Origin: a candidate division LCP-89 bacterium
GTDB taxonomy: Bacteria > Electryoneota > B3-LCP
Reading direction: 5' to 3'
Length of the DNA: 64,000 bases
Assembly (NCBI GenBank): GCA_025774555.1
Contig: JALGVT010000002.1
Span: forward strand, 1-64,000
Shown here: piece after piece, positions 32,139-39,486 of the stretch
How positions within the stretch are numbered: position 1 is the stretch's first letter
Layout of the letters: every line of letters begins with the position of its first letter
Translations under genes and position numbers: made by a program
The notes under the pieces: model-generated
The model's database searches: none
What the model was told of the DNA's origin: nothing
The model's input: only the letters and a program-made list of their open reading frames with translations

Positions 32139-34549
32139 GCTTTCCCATCTACCAGCAGATCAATAATCCGCACCGCGTCCATCGCATCCTTACCGTAACC
32201 GTCCGCGCCAATCTCATCCGCAAACGATTTGTTGACGACGGCTCCGCCGACGATAACTGCGGGATTCACTCCGGCTTCATTGAGATCGTGAATGATTCTC
32301 CCCATCTCAACCATCGTCGTCGTCATCAGCGCGGACAATCCGACAAAGTCTGCCTTCGTCTCTTTGGCAATCTTCACAATGTCCTTGGTATCCACGTTCT
32401 TGCCGAGATCTATGACTTTATAACCGTAATTCTGCAACACGGTGGAGACGATGTTCTTGCCGATATCGTGGACGTCGCCCTTGACAGTCGCCAGAACGAT
32501 TGTTCCGCGATTCTCCGCTTCAGTGGTCGGGAAGAGTTCCTTTAATCTCCTGAACGCATCCTGCATGGTCTCGGCGGCAAGGATTACCTGTGGCAGGAAG
32601 AATTCCCGTGAGTTATACCGCTTGCCGACCTCCTGTAGAGCTGGAATCAATACCTTCTCGTTTAATCCCAGAGCATCCCATCCAGCGTCCAGCGCCTCTT
32701 CGATCCGCTGGATAATCACCTCGCGATTGCCATAAAGGATAGTATCGAACAATTTTTCTTCAATGGGTCGCGTATCCGCTTCAGCCACTGCCCTTTCATC
32801 TTCAACGCCACCGTATGCTTCAATAAACACCCTGGCGCCCTTGTCTCGATTAAGCAGGATGTTTGCCGTGTCGATTGTTTGGCGGGCGGATTCACTGAAG
32901 GGGTTGACAATCGGCAGATCTAAACCGTTATGCAGTGCCATGGAAAGAAAGGTGCGGTTGATCAAAGCGCGGTTCGGCAATCCGAAGGAGACATTCGACA
33001 CCCCCATCACCGTGGTTACGCCAAGCTGTTCCTTTATCAGCCTCAGCACTGTCAACGATTGCAGTGATTTATCCGGTTCAGCTCCCACGGCAAGAGTCAG
33101 CGGATCGATGAAGATATCTTCATGCCGCAGTCCTATCTCTAATCCACGATTCACGATTTTTCTGGCGAGTTCCAGCCTCTCCTCAACGGTCGAAGGGATG
33201 CCGTTTTCATCTAAGGTCAATCCTAATATAGATGCGCCGAAGTGCTTTGCCATAGGTAATACACGGTCGAGTTTGGCGTCTTCCGCTGTCACTGAGTTGA
33301 TCAAAGGCTTACCCTCAATCTCCTCCAGCGCTGCTTGCAGGGCATCGGGATTGGCGGAATCTATGGAGATAGGCGCATCGACCGCCTTCTGCACGACCTG
33401 GATCGCCATCCGCATGGTCTCCGGCTCATCTATGCCGGCAACGCCGACGTTCACGTCCAATATGTCTGCGCCTGCCTTGACCTGTTCGATAGCTTCCCGC
33501 CTGACTAAATGGAATTTACCGTCTTTCAGTTCCTGCCGCAGCTTTTTCCTTCCTGTTGGATTGATTCGTTCACCAATCATCCGGACGGGAAGATCGTCGC
33601 ATATTTCTATTGTCCTGCCGCGGGACGCCAGCCGCGATCTGCAACAGTCGCGTTCACGCATTACTGGTTTTATTCCCTTGATCGCCTCAGCCATAGCGCG
33701 GATATGCCTCGGTCCTGCGCCGCAGCAGGCGCCGATCAGATTCACACCTGCTTCAGCAAATTTTCGGGCATATTCAGCGAGATGCTCAGGGCTGGCGGGA
33801 AAACAGGTGCGACCCTCTTTAATGCGCGGCATACCCGCATTCGGTTCGACCGAAAGCGGTAGAATTGTTTTGGTAAGTATCCCCTTAATTGCATCGTAGA
33901 TCTCTTCAGGACCGGTGGAGCAGTTTATTCCAACAGCGTCTGCTTCCAGCGCCTCAAAGACTGTCAGCGCGGTCAGGGGATCGGTGCCGGTAATAGTGTT
34001 TCTACCATCGGCGAAAGTCATCTGAGCGATGATGGGACCATCGAAATTGTGCCGGGCAGCCATCATGGCAGCGCGCGCTTCACGGATATCCGACATGGTC
34101 TCGATGATAATCAGATCCACGTCGGCATTGGCTAAATAGCGCACCTGTTCAGCGAAGGTATGATACGCGGGCGCGAAATCCAGCTTGCCAACCGGTTTTA
34201 AATACTTACCGCAAGGACCGATACTCCCGGCAACCCAGACGCCTGTGCCGTTAGTGGCTTTGAGCGCCAGTTTTACCGCGTTCATATTGATTTCGCGCGC
34301 TTTATTCCCCAACCGGTATTCATCCAGCTTGATACGGCTACCGCCAAAAGTATTGGTCAGAATCACCTGCGCACCCGCTTCGACGAAATCACGGTGAGAC
34401 TGTTCCACCACCTCAGCTCGATTCAGGTTGAATTCTTCCGGCGCTTGACCGATGCCTAAGCCGCGGCTTTGCAAAAGCGTGCCCATCCCCCCGTCGAGGA
34501 GAATGATTTCGCGGTAAGCTCTATCTTTGAATTCCTGCCTGGTGATCAC
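32135..34549 (-). CDS. metH: Cobalamin-dependent methionine synthase lacking the reactivation domain
   Basis: 804 residues. Homocysteine methyltransferase domain (1-~300) with zinc Cys residues in GINCSTGPE and GACCGAGPRH; pterin-binding domain (~320-600; GERINPTGRKK, IDSANPDALQ); cobalamin cap and Rossmann domain (~640-804) with the histidine motif DVHDIGKN. It transfers methyl from methyltetrahydrofolate via cobalamin to homocysteine. E. coli MetH has about 1,230 residues; the missing C-terminal S-adenosylmethionine-binding reactivation domain is encoded by the separate gene just upstream. Thus the enzyme is split in two polypeptides, transcribed reactivation part first. Confidence 0.93.
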   Translation of the reverse strand: MITRQEFKDRAYREIILLDGGMGTLLQSRGLGIGQAPEEFNLNRAEVVEQSHRDFVEAGAQVILTNTFGGSRIKLDEYRLGNKAREINMNAVKLALKATNGTGVWVAGSIGPCGKYLKPVGKLDFAPAYHTFAEQVRYLANADVDLIIIETMSDIREARAAMMAARHNFDGPIIAQMTFADGRNTITGTDPLTALTVFEALEADAVGINCSTGPEEIYDAIKGILTKTILPLSVEPNAGMPRIKEGRTCFPASPEHLAEYARKFAEAGVNLIGACCGAGPRHIRAMAEAIKGIKPVMRERDCCRSRLASRGRTIEICDDLPVRMIGERINPTGRKKLRQELKDGKFHLVRREAIEQVKAGADILDVNVGVAGIDEPETMRMAIQVVQKAVDAPISIDSANPDALQAALEEIEGKPLINSVTAEDAKLDRVLPMAKHFGASILGLTLDENGIPSTVEERLELARKIVNRGLEIGLRHEDIFIDPLTLAVGAEPDKSLQSLTVLRLIKEQLGVTTVMGVSNVSFGLPNRALINRTFLSMALHNGLDLPIVNPFSESARQTIDTANILLNRDKGARVFIEAYGGVEDERAVAEADTRPIEEKLFDTILYGNREVIIQRIEEALDAGWDALGLNEKVLIPALQEVGKRYNSREFFLPQVILAAETMQDAFRRLKELFPTTEAENRGTIVLATVKGDVHDIGKNIVSTVLQNYGYKVIDLGKNVDTKDIVKIAKETKADFVGLSALMTTTMVEMGRIIHDLNEAGVNPAVIVGGAVVNKSFADEIGADGYGKDAMDAVRIIDLLVDGKA

Positions 34550-34568
34550 TTATTTAGAATCTCGATAA

Positions 34569-35174
34569 CTATTTTGTTCCGATAATCGCGGATATCGATT
34601 TTTCTGGAATCATAATACATGTATCGGTTAATCGAATCCCGATTTCACTCGCGTTTAACACGGCAAACAGACCTCGCTGCCCATCGATACTCCAGTCCCC
34701 GTATCCGGGACTGTACCGCTTGGTGGTCGTCCATCCCTTTGTTTCAGCTTCCATGATGATATGATTATTCAGCTCTACCATCAAAGCCTCAGCCGCCTCC
34801 GCTCCATAAGCATTGAGCAAAAAAGCTCTCGTTACATCACGGGAACCAGAAAACTCTGCCACTTTACCGTCAATGCCCGGTCCTAGCGTTATGGCTGCCA
34901 GATATATCCCGGCACACCCTTCAATCCATTTGAAAACCTTCTCGCTCTCGATGACGAAGGCATCAGCAACTTCGATACGGCTGGGAGCTTTCGTCATGAT
35001 GGACAGGTGCGTATAGCAAGCAGCCGGTGCGACGAGCTTCTTTCCGAGTTCGATCACTTCGTCCACCATCTCCTGCATTGATTCTGGTATCTCATGCCTG
35101 CCGGGTTTGAAACCCATCCTGCCGTACACTTGATTAAGTCTCGGTTCAGCTTTGAGGTTGTCGATAATGGTCAT
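34569..35174 (-). CDS. Stand-alone MetH reactivation-domain protein
   Basis: 201 residues. The C-terminal half has KRYSPGYGDWSIDGQ and IRLTDTCIMIPEKSISAIIG, the S-adenosylmethionine-binding signature of the MetH activation domain. The N-terminal part (residues 1-95, EVADAFVIESEKVFKWIEG) is the extension usual in stand-alone versions. It is expected to dock on the split MetH and re-methylate oxidised cobalamin. The gene is 19 nt upstream of metH. ATG at 35174; no clear ribosome site. I see no cobalamin or SAM riboswitch in the ~290 bp before it. Confidence 0.9.
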   Translation of the reverse strand: MTIIDNLKAEPRLNQVYGRMGFKPGRHEIPESMQEMVDEVIELGKKLVAPAACYTHLSIMTKAPSRIEVADAFVIESEKVFKWIEGCAGIYLAAITLGPGIDGKVAEFSGSRDVTRAFLLNAYGAEAAEALMVELNNHIIMEAETKGWTTTKRYSPGYGDWSIDGQRGLFAVLNASEIGIRLTDTCIMIPEKSISAIIGTK

Positions 35175-35412
35175 ATGCTCTATCGGAAAATTTACAAAAT
35201 ATCTCTGAAATAATCATGAGAGACGAATCAGTTTCGTTTGTAACAGACGGTATGAAAAATCAATGTAAGTGAAAAAGGACGTGAAATCAAGAAAAATTAA
35301 GGCGAAAAGTAGTGCATGAAGCCTAATAAGACAGATAACGCATAAATATCACACTAAGGCGCACAACCGTACATATAGTTGAGAATAGCACTAAAAGCGG
35401 AGTCCGTGTCCG
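35175..35412. other. Upstream region of the metH operon, nothing recognised
   Basis: AT-rich, without repeats or a recognisable riboswitch core. Confidence 0.5.
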
Positions 35413-35445
35413 TAAAAAAAGGACGGCTCAATGAGCCGCCCTTTT
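35413..35445 (-). terminator. Terminator of the POT-like transporter gene
   Basis: GGACGGCTCA/TGAGCCGCCC stem; on the minus strand it runs into seven Ts. Confidence 0.85.
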
Positions 35446-35466
35446 CGATCAGGAAATTAATCTGTA

Positions 35467-36942
35467 TCACCCATTATTAGGATTCGACGATATCCCGGTA
35501 TGCTTAGTCTTGAAGTAGTAACCAACCATAGCCACTGTAGAAACAGTCCCGATAGTGCCCAGGATCACCCATACTATCCACGGATCGTGCAATTCCCAGA
35601 GTACACGCGTGGCGTCATCGACCGATGCTCCGCTGCCATTATTCATCATGGAAGCCATCGTGGTCATGACGTTCTCCTGAGGCACAGCATCAGCAGCCGT
35701 CTGACTCATTCCCAGGTGATCCACCAGATACTGTCTGGCGAAATTTATCTTGCTGCCAAGTTTAGCATAAAGCGCACCGGATATAGCATTACCCACACCC
35801 CAACCCACCGCGAACGGTATATTGGAATATCCCATGTAGGTCGCCTTCTTTTCGGGTGGAGCCGTCAATCCAATATACTCTGAGAACTTCGGGCTGCACC
35901 ACATCTCTCCAATGGCAAAAATGAAGATCGCGAGTGCGCAGAACAAACCGACATTGGTTGCGCCTGCAGCTACAAACGCGACAACTGAAAGCACCATACC
36001 GCCGATAAGCGCGATCATGGGGTGGAATTTGCCGGTCAACCACGCCATTGGCAGCATCAGTGCGATGATGGCAAAGCTGTCGATGTTGATCAGCATCTCT
36101 GGTTTCACGTTGCCACTCGCCAGAACAGTATTTTCATTGATCGCCGCGAAGAAAGGAGCAATATCTCTGGAGAAGACCCATTCGTCAATGAAGTTTGGCA
36201 ATAGATCCCAGAGCTGCATGAACATGAACCAAAAGCCGCTGAATATTGCCAGAAAGACGATAAAGTTTTTGTCCTTCAGCGTGTTCAGAGTCTCTGCAAT
36301 GGTCTCGCCTACAGATCGAATCTTAACTTCGCCTTCCTGCTCAGGTTCTCGGTAGAAGAATATGGTGGGGATATAGTTGAACAGGGTAACGCCTGCCGCG
36401 CAATAAAAGACCAGCTGGAAGTTCGTTTCACCGCGGATGATAGCTGCCATGAACGGAGCCAGGAATCCTCCGACATTGACCATCCAGTAGAAAAACCCCC
36501 AGGCGATTGATGAGTTCTCCTTGGTTGATGCTTTAGCAACCGTACCGGCTACTGGCGGTTTGAATATTGCGGTTCCCAGACCTATCATACACGCCGCAGC
36601 CAGGGTCGTCCAGAATCCCGACGCCACGGCGAACATTATGTAGCCGCAGAAGTTAATCGCATAGGCAATGTAAAGGCTCTTCTTATAACCGTATTGATCC
36701 GTGAAGCCGCCCGATAGCATCGGGACCAAACACTGCACAATCGCCCAGACGGCGTAGATAGCGCCTTTTTCACCATAAGATAGTCCCAGACCGCCTTCTG
36801 CGACGGCATACACCATATATAGCGGTAAAATCGCCCGTATCCCGAAGAATGCCAATCTTTCGTTGGCTTCCATCCAGTTCACGATCCAGAAATTGGGTTT
36901 TAATCCCCGTATCTGCCGCCATGCAGAAACTTTGTTTGCCAA
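35467..36942 (-). CDS. MFS transporter, POT (peptide) family-like
   Basis: 491 residues with about 12-14 hydrophobic helices. The first helix carries EANERLAFFGIRAILPLYMV, close to the ERxxYYGxRxIL signature of proton-coupled oligopeptide transporters, and GGFTDQYGYKKSLYIAY is the MFS loop-2/3 motif. Later helices include CSPKFSEYIGLTAPPEKKATYMG. A cytoplasmic-membrane proton symporter for peptides or similar solutes is probable, but the ExxER motif is not perfect, so substrate is open. It has its own promoter and terminator and stands alone. Confidence 0.8.
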   Translation of the reverse strand: MANKVSAWRQIRGLKPNFWIVNWMEANERLAFFGIRAILPLYMVYAVAEGGLGLSYGEKGAIYAVWAIVQCLVPMLSGGFTDQYGYKKSLYIAYAINFCGYIMFAVASGFWTTLAAACMIGLGTAIFKPPVAGTVAKASTKENSSIAWGFFYWMVNVGGFLAPFMAAIIRGETNFQLVFYCAAGVTLFNYIPTIFFYREPEQEGEVKIRSVGETIAETLNTLKDKNFIVFLAIFSGFWFMFMQLWDLLPNFIDEWVFSRDIAPFFAAINENTVLASGNVKPEMLINIDSFAIIALMLPMAWLTGKFHPMIALIGGMVLSVVAFVAAGATNVGLFCALAIFIFAIGEMWCSPKFSEYIGLTAPPEKKATYMGYSNIPFAVGWGVGNAISGALYAKLGSKINFARQYLVDHLGMSQTAADAVPQENVMTTMASMMNNGSGASVDDATRVLWELHDPWIVWVILGTIGTVSTVAMVGYYFKTKHTGISSNPNNG

Positions 36943-36994
36943 GGTTATTCCTCCCAGGTCTTGCCTGCCAGTTCATGTTTGATTACTCACATAT

Positions 36995-37023
36995 AATATA
37001 AGATTTTAAGAAATGATAAGCAA
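36995..37023 (-). promoter_or_regulatory. Promoter of the POT-like transporter gene
   Basis: On the minus strand: TTGCTT (37023-37018), 17-nt spacer, TATATT (37000-36995). Confidence 0.65.
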
Positions 37024-37044
37024 CCGGTTCGGAGGTTTTAATTT

Positions 37045-37198
37045 GAGACTGTTGGAGTATACCTATTTTGTCATTCCTGCGCAGGCAGGTCCGAAGGACT
37101 ACTATGGAGAATCCGGTTACGTGATTGGTTACTCTGGACTCATGCCTACTATGGGAGTGACAAGTTGATACTCACAATGCTGTTTTTTCAACAGTCTT
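37045..37198. mobile_element. MITE-like element, family B, copy 2
   Basis: 154 bp with ends GAGACTGTTG and CAACAGTCTT. The interior is like copy 1 (TTTTGTCATTCCTGCG, GGGAGTGACA), but its centre contains GGTCCGAAGGACTACTATGG, which resembles the repeat unit at 1-750, a hint of nested insertion or recombination. Confidence 0.85.
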
Positions 37199-37281
37199 AA
37201 TTTGAAAGAAACCTGCATTCGCCTTTCAATTTTACCCGTTGCGCCAGGTCCTGAGCGCAGCGGAGACCATCCGAAGAGAAA

Positions 37282-37308
37282 AAAAGCGCCTCCTCACGGA
37301 AGCGCCTT
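37282..37308 (-). terminator. Terminator of the sorting-domain gene
   Basis: On the minus strand GCGCTTCC, a GTGA tetraloop and GGAGGCGC, then CTTTTTTT. Confidence 0.8.
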
Positions 37309-37327
37309 TCAGCTTTTAAGTTTTAAG

Positions 37328-38722
37328 CTATTTCATCAATACCATTTTCCTGACCGCTGTGAAATCTCCTGCTTCGATGCGGTAGAAGTAGATACCGGAA
37401 GCCAGGTTCGAAGCATCAAACGTTACCTCATGCACTCCCACATCTCTCCAGCCGTTGATCAGTTCTGCAACTTGTCGTCCTGAGACGTCGTAAACCGCAA
37501 GGCTCACAAAGCTGAGAGCTGAGAGCTGATAGCTGATAGCTGTGGAGGGATTGAACGGATTGGGATAAGCGCTCAACAGAACAAACTCCGTAGGGGCGAG
37601 GTCTCCTCGCCCTGCTAAGCCCTCGCCCTTGCTGATCTCATCAAACGGGTTCGGGAATTCAACATCAGGAAGATAAGGGATAAATCCTACGACATTATCC
37701 GTGCCCTCTTTTACGAACGGGAAGCTGCTCTCATCCCAGGCGAGATCCGGGTGTTCGCCGACTTTTCCGGCGAAGGTGTAATTTCCTGCAGCATACGAAG
37801 TAGAAATGGGGTAGAACATATCCGGACGGTTGATAGTCCAGCCGGACTGGAAGTCAGCAAAGTAACGGTTCGCAACCGTGGTAGGAGTTCCACCTTCATA
37901 GGCGATCTCCAGCCAACCATCAAAGTTCACAGGGCTCAGTTCCTGACTTTCCACAAAGACATCGAAGATGAGATTTCCGCCACCTGCTGGAACGGGAGAA
38001 CCGAAGACGTATGTCAGGTCAATACTGACTGCGCCGCTGCCAGCTACAGTCATTGGCAGGTCGATGTTTTCTGCGGGGCTGCTGGAGACGTTGACCAGCG
38101 CCGGAGTTCCCGGAGCGCCGTAGTAAGTCTGCGGGTCGTCTGCGCTGGGGTTGAAGTTAAAGTCCGCGTCCAGGTATGCCATAACATAGTACTGCCCCGG
38201 ATCGACGAACAGTGTATATTCCGCGTTGCCGTCCAAGGTCAGCGGGATACTGAAATGCGCAATATCGTTGAACTCAGGATCGGTGGCTGCCAGGATATAG
38301 GTCGGCGCCGTATATCCTGCCGGACAGGATAGCAGACCGGTGATGGTTGAAAATGGCAGCGGCGCAACCTCGATATCCAAATTACTGACATTGCCGGTCA
38401 CCTCTAGAACTTCAGGGAATCCTTCACCGTAAAATCCCATCAGATCATCAACGGAGGGGATCAGATTGCCGTCCTGATCCTGGAAGGCGATCAGGATGTA
38501 GTTACCTTCAGGAACATCGAGGACAATATAAGGTCCAGCGCCCAGAAGCGCCAACCCGAAATACAGATTCAGATTGGTGATATCCAATGGAATCGCATAC
38601 ACATAGGTGATTCCTCCAAACCAGACCGCGCCATCGATATTCCCGGATATCGTATAGCTGAACGCGCTGGAAGAAAGCATCAGAATCAATGCCAGCGCGA
38701 TGAAAATCTTACCCAGCTTCAT
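37328..38722 (-). CDS. Secreted protein with sorting domain, function unknown
   Basis: 464 residues. Signal peptide (LGKIFIALALILMLSSSAFS) and beta-rich domains, two of them (residues ~20-105 and ~108-205) having P.G.Y...A..D.D.N..P..DD, which looks like a repeated immunoglobulin-like or carboxypeptidase-regulatory-like fold. A third beta domain (~215-330) resembles the pre-sorting domain of the proteins at 17083 and 19170 (SWTINRPDM.., GNYTF..KVG). The sorting domain is AYPNPFNPSTAISYQL ... GIYFYRIEAGDF ... KMVLMK. Before it, the linker KGEGLAGRGDLAPTEF is encoded by a GGGCGAGG palindromic element (37588-37630). Exported surface protein by inference. Confidence 0.87.
   Translation of the reverse strand: MKLGKIFIALALILMLSSSAFSYTISGNIDGAVWFGGITYVYAIPLDITNLNLYFGLALLGAGPYIVLDVPEGNYILIAFQDQDGNLIPSVDDLMGFYGEGFPEVLEVTGNVSNLDIEVAPLPFSTITGLLSCPAGYTAPTYILAATDPEFNDIAHFSIPLTLDGNAEYTLFVDPGQYYVMAYLDADFNFNPSADDPQTYYGAPGTPALVNVSSSPAENIDLPMTVAGSGAVSIDLTYVFGSPVPAGGGNLIFDVFVESQELSPVNFDGWLEIAYEGGTPTTVANRYFADFQSGWTINRPDMFYPISTSYAAGNYTFAGKVGEHPDLAWDESSFPFVKEGTDNVVGFIPYLPDVEFPNPFDEISKGEGLAGRGDLAPTEFVLLSAYPNPFNPSTAISYQLSALSFVSLAVYDVSGRQVAELINGWRDVGVHEVTFDASNLASGIYFYRIEAGDFTAVRKMVLMK
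37588..37630 (-). repeat. In-frame palindromic element in a sorting-domain linker
   Basis: Same type as 16703-16743 and 18633-18673: GGGCGAGG and CCTCGCCCCTAC arms, here with a different centre. It is placed at the same point relative to the sorting domain. Confidence 0.75.
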
Positions 38723-38760
38723 TTTATCCCTCCTGAGGTTGCTATTATAAGGTATATTAC

Positions 38761-38789
38761 AATATATTCAAGATCGTATAAAATATCAA
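38761..38789 (-). promoter_or_regulatory. Promoter of the sorting-domain gene
   Basis: On the minus strand: TTGATA (38789-38784), 17-nt spacer, TATATT (38766-38761). Leader of about 30 nt. Confidence 0.7.
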
Positions 38790-38859
38790 CAACTATGTAC
38801 AGCTTTTTGTGATGGGGATCAAGTCAGGTGAGATATTTACCTGTTTTTTGTTCTGTCGG

Positions 38860-39351
38860 GAATTTCGATGTTGCGTCAGGTCTCCGCTACGCTAAGGACC
38901 AGACGGCAACATCTAAGGAATGACAAACGCGCTGATATCGGGGTCAGGGGCGACCCCGATTATGAATTGCCCTGTGTCGTCGGGAGTTCCCTCCAGATGG
39001 CTTTTTCTGCTATTGGGGAGGACAGGCATTCCTGCCTGTCTTCGTCGCGCGACAACAATGAATAACCCGTAGGGTGGGGGTGCTTCCCCCGCCTGCTGTT
39101 ATAGAGGCATCAGGTCTCCACTTCGTTCAATACCCGACGCAACGAATAAGACCTGACACAACGGGAAATTACACAGATAGTGCAGATTGTATTAAAAAGC
39201 ATCAGAGGAGGATGTCTGACGCCACGAAGAACTGCCTGAGTTGTAAATTGTCGGGTGCGGAGACCCGACAACACGCAACATAGGTAATTATTAATAACCC
39301 ACAGTTGACTTGAATTTAACCTCCCGCGGGTTTCAAACCCGCGGGAGGTTG
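38860..39351. repeat. Intergenic cluster of unrelated palindromes
   Basis: At least five inverted repeats without a gene between them: 38869-38909 (TGTTGC/GCAACA outer arms, GTCAGGTC family), 38937-38956 (CGGGGTC/GACCCCG), about 39030-39051 (GACAGGC/GCCTGTC), 39248-39271 (TTGTCGGG/CCCGACAA) and 39319-39351 (16-bp perfect arms AACCTCCCGCGGGTTT and its complement). GGTGGGGGTGCTTCCCCCGC lies near 39075. Short frames here are palindrome readings, not genes. Confidence 0.8.
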
Positions 39352-39414
39352 ATATGATCAGTACAATCATGAGTTACAGCTTTGGCTGCCAATAAAACCG
39401 TTCACTAAAACCGC

Positions 39415-39443
39415 TTGAAAATCGGGCGCTCTTTCCTTATATT
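39415..39443 (+). promoter_or_regulatory. Promoter of aspS
   Basis: TTGAAA (39415-39420), 17-nt spacer, TATATT (39438-39443). Start near 39450, so translation must begin after it, at ATG 39487. Confidence 0.75.
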
Positions 39444-39486
39444 AGTGAACCATACTGTATTATGCACAAGCAATCAACAGGCGACC

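Noticed and set aside
32763-33899. 378-codon plus-strand frame opposite metH
   Set aside because: It lies antisense to a gene with all MetH motifs and shows Ser/Arg/Pro-rich shadow composition.
35175-35412. Cobalamin or SAM riboswitch before the MetH reactivation gene
   Set aside because: No B12-box or SAM-riboswitch core sequence could be found on the minus strand.
38868-39283. Two overlapping plus-strand frames of 65 and 69 codons
   Set aside because: They translate palindromes and low-complexity repeats; no ribosome site.
39415-39486. 24-residue N-terminal extension of aspS
   Set aside because: It starts in the -35 box and covers the promoter; the conserved N-terminus begins after ATG 39487.
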